Assembly (NCBI GenBank): GCA_964545715.1
Contig: CAZJHX010000033.1
Coordinates: forward strand, 1 to 64,000
Length of the DNA stretch: 64,000 nucleotides
Reading direction: 5' to 3'
From: CAZJHX01 sp964545715
Lineage (GTDB): Bacteria > Myxococcota_A > UBA9042 > GCA-2863065
Shown here: in pieces, positions 8,760 to 18,086 of the stretch
Numbering within the stretch: position 1 is the first letter of the stretch
Layout of the letters: each line of letters begins with the position of its first letter
The notes under the pieces: generated by a model
Seen by the model: the letters and a program-made list of their open reading frames with translations, nothing else
Database searches by the model: none
Told to the model about the DNA's origin: nothing
Program-made: the position numbers and the translations under genes

Positions 8760-10933
8760 AGCGGCTCCACCATCAGCAGATGCTGCCCCCGGCCCCAGCC
8801 CAGCTCCATCCACCCACAGGTCTGCTGGTGCACGTGCACGGAGAACTTGCGGAGACCCGGTGGCGGCGCGTCGACAAGACAGACCAGCTGCACAGGAAGC
8901 TGTTGAAAGTAGCTGACCGGATTAAACGCCTGGTACCGGACGCCGGTCCAGCATTGGTGTGGCGACAGCGCCTTCTTGTCCATGCGGATCGCCACCTGGC
9001 CCTGGCCGCCCGCGCAGTTGCTGCCGGCCTGCAGCGTGTCCGAAAAGGTGACCTTCAGCGTCTTCGTGCCCACTGGCACGTCGTACTCGACCTCCCGATC
9101 CGTTTCGGTGAAATCCGAGCCCACCTGGTAGAGGTTCACGCCCCCGTCAATCGAAAATGCGAACGCGGACGGCGCCAGCTCCTCCACCATCAACAGCGGG
9201 GCGCCGCGGTCCTCGCCCAGGTCGGCGATCCCACAGCCTTTTTCCGACTTCACCCGCACCGAAAACTCGTGCTCCCCGGCAGCGATCCCCGTATGCACGC
9301 ACGTCAGGACAAACGGATCGTGGAATCGCGCAAGCGGTGCGTCCTTGACCCACGACGAGCGGGCCATCAAGCACGGCTCGGCCAGGGGCTTGCCGCCCAT
9401 CAGCACCTCGACGTGTCCGCCCCCCTTCTCGCCGCACGTGTCCGCGCGAATCGTGTCGGCGTACGTGACGCGGACGACCGTGTCCCCACTGGCCTTGGTG
9501 AAGGTCAGCTTACGCCCGTCCGCCGGCTCCCACTCGCCCGTCGCGTAGTCCTTTATCGCTCCACCCTCGGTCGAGAACTGCGGCGTCTCGACCTCCTCCA
9601 CCAGCACCAGCGGCCGCTTGCCGACGGACGACAGGTTGCCTGCCCCACAGTTGGACTGCTGTGCCCACAGCTCGACGTCGTGCAGCCCCTTGGGGACATC
9701 GGTGATCACGCAGACCAGCGGGGTGTTCATGTGCGACGACTTGTCCGCCTGACCGTCGACCTGGAAGTACGACGACGCGAGACAGCGGGGCATGGTCATC
9801 CCGCCGTCGAGCCGAAGCTCCAGCCGGCCCCAGCTTGGTGACGCGCAGCCAAAGCCCTGGCGAAAATCGTCCGACAGCGTCAGCTTCAGCGCCGTTGAGT
9901 CGGACTCTTTGATGAAAGTCGCACGGCGGCCGGTGCGCAGCCATGGACCTGTCGGACCCGGCGTCGCAGCCTGGTCGGTGTTTCGGGACGCGGCCCAGCC
10001 GGACGGAAAGTACGCCACCAGCGCTTTCAGCTCCGCGGCCGCCGCTTCGACCAGCGCCTGCTGCAGCGAGAACCCGCTCTCAGTCTTGATGTGCTTGGCG
10101 GCCACCACGCCCGGCGCCAGCTTGGCGGACGTCACCACACCGTCCTGCAGCGCCGCGGTCTGGACGGCCCCCTTGGCGATGGCGGCGCTCGTCACCGAGC
10201 CGTCTGCCAGCTCGAGCTGATTGCCGGCGCCCTTGAGCGCGCCCCCCATCACAGTTGTCTGCGTCATGTCGTCCAGCGGGTCCGAATCCCAGTTGGCGAC
10301 CGCGTCCGCCAGCTGGCTCAAAGTCACCGGCCCACAGCTCCAGCCCTCGTCATCCTTGGCGATGATGTCGCCTTCTGCACATATCCCCGTCGACAGGTGG
10401 CTCAGCGTCACCGTTCCCAGCGCGATGGCCGCGGAGTTCACCGCGTCGAACGCTATGGCGGATCCCGTAACAGCCCCCTGCCCCAGCGCGTCCGCACCGA
10501 CGGCGCCGCCGGCCAGCTGCTCAGCCGTCACCGCATCCGGCGCCAACCCGCCCGCGCCGATGCAGCCCGAGCAGTTGAGCGCCGAGGCCACGCCCGCATA
10601 CGACGCGTGATGGGCCCACAGCAGGCGATGAACGGCCCGGCGCGGCTCAGCCGGGACGCCCGCGAGCGCGATTGCCAACCACAGCTGATCCGAGCCCAGG
10701 TCAACGTCGTCCAGCTCCAACGAGGTCGTCCACGATCCCGCCTCGACCGTCACGTCCACAAGCTGGTCCCAGACCACGTCACCCGCGTCGTTCTCCAAGG
10801 CAAAATGCAGCTCAAACGGCCCGCCGGCGGGCTGCCCGTTCGGGTCATGCAGAACGCCCTGCACGGTCACAGGTGGGGCCGCGTGCGCGTGGGCCGCCAC
10901 GATCACTATCAAGACCAGCGCGGGGCGACTCAT
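8756..10933 (-). CDS. Large exported protein with CxGC module and three Cys-containing beta repeats (paralogue 2)
   Basis: ATG 10933 overlaps the preceding gene's stop as ATGA, and the protein begins with a good signal peptide (MSRPALVLIVIVAAHAHAAP). The product is 725 residues with the same plan as its neighbours: beta module ending in LNCSGCI, a central run of GAV/LA-rich short repeats, then three ~120-residue repeats containing TLSDDFRQG, TYADTI and TFSDTLQAG strands, paired Cys, and ends such as LVLVEEV and LLMVEEL. Conservation between the three paralogues is modest in the middle and best around the Cys and the repeat ends, suggesting old duplication rather than recent copying. The function is unknown. 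Confidence 0.8.
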   Translation of the reverse strand: MSRPALVLIVIVAAHAHAAPPVTVQGVLHDPNGQPAGGPFELHFALENDAGDVVWDQLVDVTVEAGSWTTSLELDDVDLGSDQLWLAIALAGVPAEPRRAVHRLLWAHHASYAGVASALNCSGCIGAGGLAPDAVTAEQLAGGAVGADALGQGAVTGSAIAFDAVNSAAIALGTVTLSHLSTGICAEGDIIAKDDEGWSCGPVTLSQLADAVANWDSDPLDDMTQTTVMGGALKGAGNQLELADGSVTSAAIAKGAVQTAALQDGVVTSAKLAPGVVAAKHIKTESGFSLQQALVEAAAAELKALVAYFPSGWAASRNTDQAATPGPTGPWLRTGRRATFIKESDSTALKLTLSDDFRQGFGCASPSWGRLELRLDGGMTMPRCLASSYFQVDGQADKSSHMNTPLVCVITDVPKGLHDVELWAQQSNCGAGNLSSVGKRPLVLVEEVETPQFSTEGGAIKDYATGEWEPADGRKLTFTKASGDTVVRVTYADTIRADTCGEKGGGHVEVLMGGKPLAEPCLMARSSWVKDAPLARFHDPFVLTCVHTGIAAGEHEFSVRVKSEKGCGIADLGEDRGAPLLMVEELAPSAFAFSIDGGVNLYQVGSDFTETDREVEYDVPVGTKTLKVTFSDTLQAGSNCAGGQGQVAIRMDKKALSPHQCWTGVRYQAFNPVSYFQQLPVQLVCLVDAPPPGLRKFSVHVHQQTCGWMELGWGRGQHLLMVEPL

Positions 10934-13494
10934 AGCGGCTTCACCATCAGCATAGGCTGACTGCGGTGGTGGCCCATCACCGCGCTGCCACACCCCTCCA
11001 CGCGCCAGAGCACATCAAATGCGACGTTCCCTACCGGCGGGGCGCGCACGACGCAGCTCAGATGGAACGGCAGGTGGTTGTCGTGGTTCTTCGTGGTGTG
11101 GTTGGTCTGGATGTGCTGGGCCAGCCCACAGCCCCCCGGCAGCGGCTGGCCCTCCATGTGGACCTCCACAACGGCCTCCCCGCCGTCGCAGTTGAGGGAG
11201 GATCTCAGGGTATCGGAGTACGTCAGCAGCAGCGTCTCGCCCGGCTCGTTCACCGCGTGCTTCACTGTTCTGCCCAGCACGGGCGACAAGACCGTGCCAG
11301 TGAACTCTGATGTCACAGTGCCGGTATTGGCGTATGTGATGACGCCCGGCGCACGCTCTTGCACGGTCAGCACAGGATGGCCGCGCAGCTCGCCGAAGCT
11401 CATGCCCCCGCAGTTCGTTTGGGTGGCCTGCACCGTGAAAATGTGCTGTTCGGCGGAGACCCCGGCCTGCACACAGCTCATCGCCAAAGGCAGCGCCAGC
11501 TTCTGCGTCGTGATGCCGAACCCCTGGGTGAAGTGCGCCACCCTGCAGGGCGGGCTCATGGACTCGCCGTCCATCAAGACCTCGATGTCGGTGCCTCCGT
11601 GATCACAGCCCAACCCAGCAGACACGGAGTCGGCGTAAGTGATCTCCAGCAGGGTCTCCTCCGACGCCTTGTCCAAAGTGACCGTTCGTCCGTCCAACTT
11701 GATGGGCAAAATGCCGCTGTGGTTGACCAACGGCGCGCCGTCCACGCTGTACTCCAGCGAGGTGGGCTCCAGCTCCTCCACCAGCAACAGACTTTGCGGG
11801 TGGTTCCAAGCCATCGACGCCGTCCCGCAGCCGATCTGCCAGGCCCACACCTCAAACGTGTGCAGCCCCTTCTCGACACCGTCCGCAAGACAGACCATCT
11901 GAAACGGCAGCTGCAGGGATTTTGTGCCGGACACGGGAACGTACTCGTACTCAGAGCTGGCCCAGCAGCTGCCGGACGCCCCGTCGATGCGCACCTCCAC
12001 GCGCGCCTGGCTGGCGTCTCCGCAGCCCCAGCCCTGGCGCAGGTTGTCGGACAGGGTAAACCGCAGCAGGGTGTCGTCAGACTTCTTGAGCAGCTGGACA
12101 CGTCGCCCGACGCGCATCCACCCCAGCTGAGTCGGCAATTCACCGCTTCGCCGCTCCGGCCCGGAGGCGGACCAGCCGGTCGGGAACAGCGACAGGACGC
12201 CCGACTCCCCGGTGCCCAGCGCATCGAGCGCGGCCTCGGTTTGTGGGGATGCCGCGAGCGCGTCCTCGGCGAGCTTGGCCACCGTCACCGCGTCATCCGC
12301 CAGAGCGTCGGTACCGACCGCCAGGTCCGCCAACGCAAACGCCTTCACCGCACCATCGACGATGGTCGTCTTGTTGTGCAGACCCGTCAGGTCACCGCCC
12401 GCCGGGGTGTCCAGCGTCACGTCGTCACCCTCGTTCCAGTCAAACATCGCAAACGAGGGCTCTGTCGCGGACACCGTCAGCGCGGCACACGCCCAGAATC
12501 CACCGCTTGTCCACGTCAGGGCGTGCCCGCCCTTGCAGATCGGCGGCTCGAGATCGGACAGCGCAACGGCTCCGGGGCCCAACGCGGCGCCTGTCACCGC
12601 ACCCTCCGCAAACGCCGATGAGGTGATCGCGCCGTCGGCCAGCTGAAGCACGCCTACCGAGTCGGGCGCCAGGCCGGCCGCGTCCACGGCACCGTCGGCC
12701 AGCTGGTCGGACCCAACACACTCGGTACAGGCGAGGTCGGACGCGACATCAACCGCTTGCGCATGCCACGCCCAGGGGGCAGGCAGCAGAGGATGCGGGA
12801 GGGCCGTCGGACCGCCCGCAACCTGGACCGTCACCGAGAGGCCGGTGGCCTCGGTCAGGGCGGCGAAATCCAACGCGATGCCCACGCCCAACCGCACGGT
12901 GTAGGCGCCATCGATGACGACCACGCCGTCGAACGTCTCCTCGTGAACTGAGATGTCGCTGCCGTCGGTCAGCGTCACGGTCAGGTCGAACTCACCGTCC
13001 ACCACCACACCCTCACCGTCCAGCACCAGGCCGCGGTGCACCAGCAGACCCGCACCTGTTGCGGCGGTCGTGTCCAGCTCCGATCCACCGCTCAAGGAGA
13101 CCACCGCCCCAAAGCCGGTCGTCGCCGCTACCAGGTATCCCGAGCTGGTCTCACCCGCGCCCGCGGCGCTCACAAAGAACGGCAGCACGCGGGTGGACGG
13201 CGCCGCCACATCCGGCTGAGCCACATCGGGAGCATCCGGAACATCCGGGGCGTCGGGCGTGTCCGGCGCGTCCACGTCGGGTACAGCCACCTCCTCGGCG
13301 TCCGCAGGCTGCCCCGTGTCCGGCGGATCGGGCGGCACATCGACCGGGACGTCCGCGATGTCTGAGACATCCTCTGCGTCGATTGCGGACACGTCCGGCT
13401 GGCCGGAGTCGAAGTGCTCGGGTCCCAGCACCGGCGCCAGATCCGAGCACCCCACCACACACAGAACCAGCATCGCCGAGGAGACGCGGCGCAT
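10930..13494 (-). CDS. Lipoprotein with Asp/Pro/Val linker, CxxC module and three Cys-containing beta repeats (paralogue 1)
   Basis: The 854-residue product starts at ATG 13494, whose first base is shared with the upstream stop (TGATG). Its N-terminus has a lipobox (LVLCVVGC), then ~80 residues of Asp/Pro/Val-rich linker (DVPDAPDV-type), which in this kind of bacteria usually lifts a domain off a membrane. It continues with the beta module ending in LACTECV (CxxC rather than CSGC), GAV/LAxDAV short repeats, and three ~120-residue repeats (FTLSDNLRQG, TYADSVSAG, TYSDTLRSS) with paired Cys. It is the only lipidated member of the trio, so it may anchor the other two at the cell surface; that is inference. 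Confidence 0.82.
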   Translation of the reverse strand: MRRVSSAMLVLCVVGCSDLAPVLGPEHFDSGQPDVSAIDAEDVSDIADVPVDVPPDPPDTGQPADAEEVAVPDVDAPDTPDAPDVPDAPDVAQPDVAAPSTRVLPFFVSAAGAGETSSGYLVAATTGFGAVVSLSGGSELDTTAATGAGLLVHRGLVLDGEGVVVDGEFDLTVTLTDGSDISVHEETFDGVVVIDGAYTVRLGVGIALDFAALTEATGLSVTVQVAGGPTALPHPLLPAPWAWHAQAVDVASDLACTECVGSDQLADGAVDAAGLAPDSVGVLQLADGAITSSAFAEGAVTGAALGPGAVALSDLEPPICKGGHALTWTSGGFWACAALTVSATEPSFAMFDWNEGDDVTLDTPAGGDLTGLHNKTTIVDGAVKAFALADLAVGTDALADDAVTVAKLAEDALAASPQTEAALDALGTGESGVLSLFPTGWSASGPERRSGELPTQLGWMRVGRRVQLLKKSDDTLLRFTLSDNLRQGWGCGDASQARVEVRIDGASGSCWASSEYEYVPVSGTKSLQLPFQMVCLADGVEKGLHTFEVWAWQIGCGTASMAWNHPQSLLLVEELEPTSLEYSVDGAPLVNHSGILPIKLDGRTVTLDKASEETLLEITYADSVSAGLGCDHGGTDIEVLMDGESMSPPCRVAHFTQGFGITTQKLALPLAMSCVQAGVSAEQHIFTVQATQTNCGGMSFGELRGHPVLTVQERAPGVITYANTGTVTSEFTGTVLSPVLGRTVKHAVNEPGETLLLTYSDTLRSSLNCDGGEAVVEVHMEGQPLPGGCGLAQHIQTNHTTKNHDNHLPFHLSCVVRAPPVGNVAFDVLWRVEGCGSAVMGHHRSQPMLMVKPL

Positions 13495-14612
13495 CAGAAG
13501 CCGATCACCGCCGACAGACCACCGCCGGCTCGCGTGGCCATGGGGACGATGGTGGCGGACGGGGGGCTTGTGGCGTCCATGGCAAACAGCACGACCGACG
13601 TCGCGGCGAGCACTCCGCCCGCAATCGACAGCGCCATCCCCGCCGCCCGCGCCGTCTCAAAGTTCGACTCGATGTCGGCACGAGCGGCGTTGTAGGCGCT
13701 CAACTCGGTCGCCTCATGGTTCAGCGTCTCGGAGTCAGCCGCCAGGCTCTCTGACCAGCCGTACATGCCCGCGGCAGCGCCCCCAGCCGCCAATGCGACG
13801 CCGGCGGTGACCCACGCCCAGGTGCGCAGGCTGCTGTCATGTGCCGCGGCATCGGCGTTGATCGTCGTCGAGCGCTTGGGCAGCACCCGCACCTCGGTCT
13901 CGACCGGTGAGCCCGAGGCGCGGGTCAGCACCAAGTGGTGGCGGCCCGCGTCCAGCTCCAGCTCGCGAACGGCGCCGGCATCCACGATCAGGTCGCGCTT
14001 GTTCAGCTGTATCCCCGTCAGCCCCAGCGCGGCCGGCAGCCGGATCGTTCCGCGTGCACCGTCCATCTGCGCCGGTGGCCACGGCGTGCGTCGCCCGACC
14101 TCCAGCTCCCGCTGCCAGCAACGCGCTGACGACGACGCCTTGGCGAACACGCAGATCAGGTGCTTGCCGCGCGCGACCGCGTAGTCGGCCCGACGCTGGC
14201 TCACCAGCCCGTCGTCGACCTGGACCAGGCTCCCCGCCGCCACGTCAAAGCGCAGCACACACCGCTCAGCCACGCTCTTGAGCGCCGTGCCGCGCGCCTG
14301 GGCCAGCGCCTTCAGCTCGTCAGGCACGCCCTCGTACGCCACCACTGTCAGATACGTCTGATACGCCTCGCCAAGCCGGTCCAGCGCCTCCAGCGTGCGG
14401 CCGATGTTGTACAGATAGGTGGGCTGAGGCGACGTCCGGTGGGCCACGCGCAGCCACTTCAGGGCGGTGCGGTGATCACCGGCAGTCCGCGCCTTGCCCG
14501 CGCGCACGTAAGCCTCCTGGGCATCGATCGGGGGCGGCTCAGCGGCGGCAGGCAGCGACATACACAGCGCTGCGGCCGCGACGACCACATGACGAACCAA
14601 CCTCAAAAACAC
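13494..14612 (-). CDS. TPR/PEGA-like membrane protein heading the paralogue operon
   Basis: The product is 372 residues from GTG 14612, which gives a signal-like start (RHVVVAAAALCMSLPAAAE). The start is uncertain: no ribosome site is evident, and the frame remains open to 14705. Residues ~30-110 look like tetratricopeptide repeats (AYVRAGKARTAGDHRTAL, YLYNIGRTLEALDRLGEAY). A PEGA-like beta domain follows (AGRHHLVLTRASG). Two hydrophobic helices near the C-terminus (WVTAGVALAAGGAAAGMYG and MALSIAGGVLAATSVVLF) should span the inner membrane. Myxobacteria carry many such TPR-PEGA proteins, often beside exported proteins. As first gene of a coupled operon it could act in export or assembly of the three paralogues; that is inference. 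Confidence 0.7.
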   Translation of the reverse strand: MFLRLVRHVVVAAAALCMSLPAAAEPPPIDAQEAYVRAGKARTAGDHRTALKWLRVAHRTSPQPTYLYNIGRTLEALDRLGEAYQTYLTVVAYEGVPDELKALAQARGTALKSVAERCVLRFDVAAGSLVQVDDGLVSQRRADYAVARGKHLICVFAKASSSARCWQRELEVGRRTPWPPAQMDGARGTIRLPAALGLTGIQLNKRDLIVDAGAVRELELDAGRHHLVLTRASGSPVETEVRVLPKRSTTINADAAAHDSSLRTWAWVTAGVALAAGGAAAGMYGWSESLAADSETLNHEATELSAYNAARADIESNFETARAAGMALSIAGGVLAATSVVLFAMDATSPPSATIVPMATRAGGGLSAVIGF

Positions 14613-14632
14613 GATGTCGCATGCTACCGCGT

Positions 14633-14719
14633 TTGGAGGCCGCGCATCCACCCGGGGCTGAGCAGTGATCGTCGCGCTCGGCCAGCGGCGGATCGAGCAG
14701 TGCAAGCGTAGCGCCGCGG
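14633..14719 (-). pseudogene. Remnant of the 3' end of a radical SAM gene
   Basis: The minus strand here encodes LALLDPPLAERD, very close to LALLDPVLAERD near the C-terminus of the intact radical SAM protein at 31917-32792. A hand alignment with 31917-32003 gives 13 mismatches and one 1-nt gap in 87 positions, about 84% identity. The gap shifts the frame, and the codon matching the TAA stop reads CAA. No similarity was seen further upstream, so only the last ~28 codons survive. It lies just upstream of the TPR/PEGA gene and looks like a scar of deletion or recombination. Confidence 0.72.
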
Positions 14720-14768
14720 TCTAGATGTCCTCGGCGGAAATGGTGACACATTGGCGCGGACGGATCGT

Positions 14769-14782
14769 CGCCTCGCAAGGCG
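14769..14782 (-). terminator. Possible weak terminator hairpin after the LamG gene
   Basis: A 5-bp perfect GC-rich stem (CGCCT/AGGCG) with a 4-nt loop lies about 50 nt beyond the stop of the LamG gene. There is no T-tract, so intrinsic termination is doubtful. Confidence 0.2.
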
Positions 14783-14831
14783 GGCGAACGGCGTCGCCGC
14801 GCGGGTAGGAACGAATTTCCGACATCGACCC

Positions 14832-17800
14832 CTAGTCGACCGGCACGGACTCCGCCCAGTGGGCCTGAACCTGTGCGGGCGTCAGGGCCACATCAAAGAA
14901 CATGACGTCGTCCAGGGTGTGGGCGTGCGCAAACTTGGATTCGGGGAAGTGGCCCAGGGCGAACGTGCCGCTGGTGGTATTTGGCGCGACGTAGGGCGCT
15001 GCGCCGCCGACCTGGCCGTTGTGGTACGCCGTGATCGTTGCGTCCTTCACCACCAGGGTGAAGTGGGTCCACACACCGGCGGTGGCGATGGGGCCCAGCT
15101 CGTGGTTGGTGTCGGCGCCGCCGGTGACCTCGGTCTGCAGGCGCAGAGCACCGCCGTTGACGCGCAGGGCCCACAAGTTGGTGCTCAGCGACTCGCCTTT
15201 GCCGCCCAGGTACATGAAGGGGCCATAGCCCCCGACGGCGTCACGGCGCAGCCAGAAGGACACCGACATGGCGTCCGCCTGGACCAGCTGTTTGAGCTTG
15301 GACGCAAAGGCGGAGAGGGCGACCGTGCCCTGGTAGTCGGAGAACTGCGCCGCCTGGCCGTGCACGCCTGAGGGCCACGCCACGTTGGTCGCGACGCCGT
15401 CGAACCCGCCCGCCGAGTCCGTGGCGTTGCCGTCCAGCGGCCAATGCGCAACCGGGGCGGGCACCGACGGGCAGCCGTCCTCGCTGGTGGTGCACGTCGG
15501 ACCGGGCGCCGGCAGCGGCTTGGGCGGCGGTGACCAGCCCTGGACGATGTGCTCCATCTGGGCGGTCGTCAGCGGCACGTCGTAGAAGCGCAGATCGTCG
15601 ATCACGCCGTGCATGGGCCACAGCCCCGGCCCGAATGCCCCGATCCGGAACGTGCCGGACTGCGACTGCAGGGCGGGCGCAGCGACGGTTGTAAACGCCT
15701 TGTCGTCCAACCAGATCTTCAGATCGCCGTCCGCCACGGTAAGCACCAGCGTGTGGTGCAGGTCATCGTCCGGCATCGCCACCAGGGCCTGCAGCGTGTC
15801 CTCCCCGTCCCCGGTCTCGGCCAGCACCTTCAGGGTGCCGTTGTTGACCTCCAGCCACCAGCTGTTGGCGGCTTGTGTCTCCGCATTGTCGCCCAGCGCG
15901 AACAGCACGCGCCGCTCCGCGACGGAGTCCAGGCGAAAGCGCATGACGGCCGTGAACGCCTCCTTGAGCGCAAGAAACGTGGCAGCAAACGCGTCCGCCT
16001 TCACGCCGGGCGCGACCTGAAGCCCCTGCGTCCACGGTGTCTCCTCGAAGACCGCGACGTGACCCGGGTATGTCTGCGCCGAGCCACCGCCCGCATGGTT
16101 CGCCAGGTCTCCGTCAAAGCGCCAATGGGCGACCGGCGCGGGTGGGCAGTCGGCGGGCACCGCCGCATCGCAGGGGTACTCCTCTGGCAGCTCGTCCGGA
16201 CCGGCGGGGTTCAGCGAGTCGTCCAGCACCGCCACGATCTGCTCGGCCGTGAGCGCTTTGTCGTAGACCCGGACATCGTCCAGCGCATGGTGAAGCGCGG
16301 CCGGCGTCTGCGAAAACTGGCCCAGCAGCACCTGCTGCGAGGTGGTCTGGGCTGTCTTGTACGCCTGCGTCTTCGACGGGAGGCCGCCGCGGTAGGTCGA
16401 GACCTGCCCGTCCTTGATAACGATGGCCACGTGGCCCCACGATCCCACGGCCAGCGCCGGTGTCAGGCCCAGGGTCGGGTTCTTCTGCCCCTCACCGTAT
16501 TCGGAGCGCTGGTTTATCGAGTCTCCAACCAGCTCCAGACCCCACATGTTGGAGGCCAGATCAGCGCCCTCCGTGCCAAGCGAGAGAAAGAAGCCGCCCG
16601 ACAGCGCGTCGCGGCGAAACCACAAGGCGATGGTGACCTCGGCCTCGGGATCGGTGACCAATGCCTGCATCTTGTCCGCGAAGCTGGAGATGTCGACGCG
16701 GCCGGGGTAGGCGGCAAACTGCGCGGCTTTCCCGCTGGGGCCGTCGATCCAGGTCACGTTGGCACTGGGCACGCCCGGATAGTTGCCGCTCGCGTCGGCG
16801 CCGTCGCCGTCCAGCCGCCAATGCGCGACAGGGGCGGGCAGCGCCGCACACCCGCCTGGCGTATCCGAGCAGGTGGGCAGACCCGGCGGTGGCTGTGCTG
16901 TCGGCGGGGCGTCGCCCTCGACGATCTTCGCAAGCTGGCCTGCCGTCAGCGCCTGGTCATAGAAGCGCACGTCGTCGAGCACCCCGTCCAGCTGGCTCGC
17001 GCCGGTCGAGAAGGAGCCAAGCGTAAGCGCGGTCGACGTGGACTCGAAAGCGGGCAGCGGCTGTGGCGCCCCCGCCTGGCCGTCCACCCAGGACCAGATC
17101 TGACCACCGCTGACCACGACCGCCACGCGATGCTGCGCGCCGCCGGCACCCAGCGCTGCCAGAGTTACCTGGTCGTTTGCGCCCGCGCCGTGCTCCGTCG
17201 CCAGGACGAGCGGCTTGCCGCTGCCTTGCGTCTTGAGCGAGTAGGCGTTTGTGGCCAGCGACTCGCCGCTGGAGCCCAGGCCGAAGATGGTGCCCTCGTC
17301 GGCGCCGACATCCACCGAGAGCCGTATAAACGCCGTGTAGTGAGACAGATTTGCTGAAAAGACGCCGGCAAACGCAGAGATCGGCACACCGGGGCCGACG
17401 CGGATGCCCTGGCCCCAGCCCGTGTCCACGAAGCCGGGGGTCAGCCCTTTGAAGACACCGGCGTCGGCGCCACCCGCGTGGTCCACCAGATCGCCGTCGA
17501 AGCGCCAGTGCGCGACAGGGGGCGGCGGGCAATCATCCCCGGCGCACGGGTATGGACCCGGGACAGCGGGTACGTCCTGCTCGGAGACGTCCGGCACATC
17601 CGGCTCGGGCACATCCGGCACGTCCNNNNNNNNNNNNNNNNNNNNNNNNNNNNNNNNNNNNNNNNNNNNNNNNNNNNNNNNNNNNNNNNNNNNNNNNNNN
17701 NNNNNNNNNNNNNNNNNNNNNNNNNACGTCCTGCTCGGAGACGTCCGGCACATCCGGCTCGGGCACATCCGGCACGTCCGGCTCGGGCACATCCTCGCCG

Positions 17801-18003
17801 CCATCCGGGGGACCGGCGCTGTCCGCACCGGCGTCGTCGGCAGCCTCCACATCCTCAGGGCGCGCGGCGTCGAGCTCGGCGGAGGCGTCGGCAACGGCGG
17901 CATCCCACCCCGCAGTATCCGGGAGCGGCGGGGGCGTCCCCAGGTCCAGTGTGCACGCCACGGCGAGGAGGCACGTGACCATTCCAATCCAAACAATACG
18001 CAT
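14832..18003 (-). CDS. Lipoprotein with four LamG-like domains, interrupted by an assembly gap
   Basis: The true start is ATG 18003, giving a lipoprotein signal (MRIVWIGMVTCLLAVAC) and an Asp/Val/Pro/Glu repeat linker (DVPEPDVPDV). The frame after the N run is offset by one base, but the run is exactly 100 N and both flanks carry the same 54-bp repeat. Removing the gap, with or without one repeat copy, restores a single frame. Four LamG/concanavalin-like domains follow, each opening with PVAHWR(F/L)DG or PVAHWPLDG and closing with a DDVRFYD-type strand and a helix such as LTAGQLAKIVEG. Such domains bind sugars or proteins outside the cell. It is probably surface exposed through the flexible linker. 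The true linker length is unknown. Confidence 0.85.
17572..17779. repeat. 54-bp direct repeat flanking the N gap
   Basis: Positions 17572-17625 and 17726-17779 are identical over 54 bases and abut the two sides of the gap. The unit is 18 codons of the DVPEPDVPDVSEQ linker. Either the tandem array was too repetitive to assemble, or the two contig ends overlap by one unit and were not merged. Confidence 0.92.
17626..17725. other. Assembly gap of 100 N
   Basis: Exactly 100 unknown bases, the usual placeholder for a gap of unknown length. It lies in the linker of the LamG lipoprotein. Coordinates to the right carry this uncertainty. Confidence 0.99.
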
Positions 18004-18086
18004 TTCGGCCGATCATACTGCCACAGTCGGATACACACCATCGTCGCCCCGCATGACGCAGGCCGATCGGCTATCGAGCCGGCGGT

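Noticed and set aside
7272..8906. 544-residue plus-strand ORF
   Set aside because: Antisense of paralogue 3, with low-information Arg/Gly/Gln-rich composition. No signal or domain.
15549..17357. 602-residue plus-strand ORF
   Set aside because: Antisense of the LamG gene; long only because GC-rich antisense frames lack stops.
14832..18041. 1069-residue reading of the LamG gene through the gap
   Set aside because: Its N-terminus before the gap is in the wrong frame (Arg/Met/Pro-rich, no signal). The frame from 18003 gives a proper lipoprotein start.
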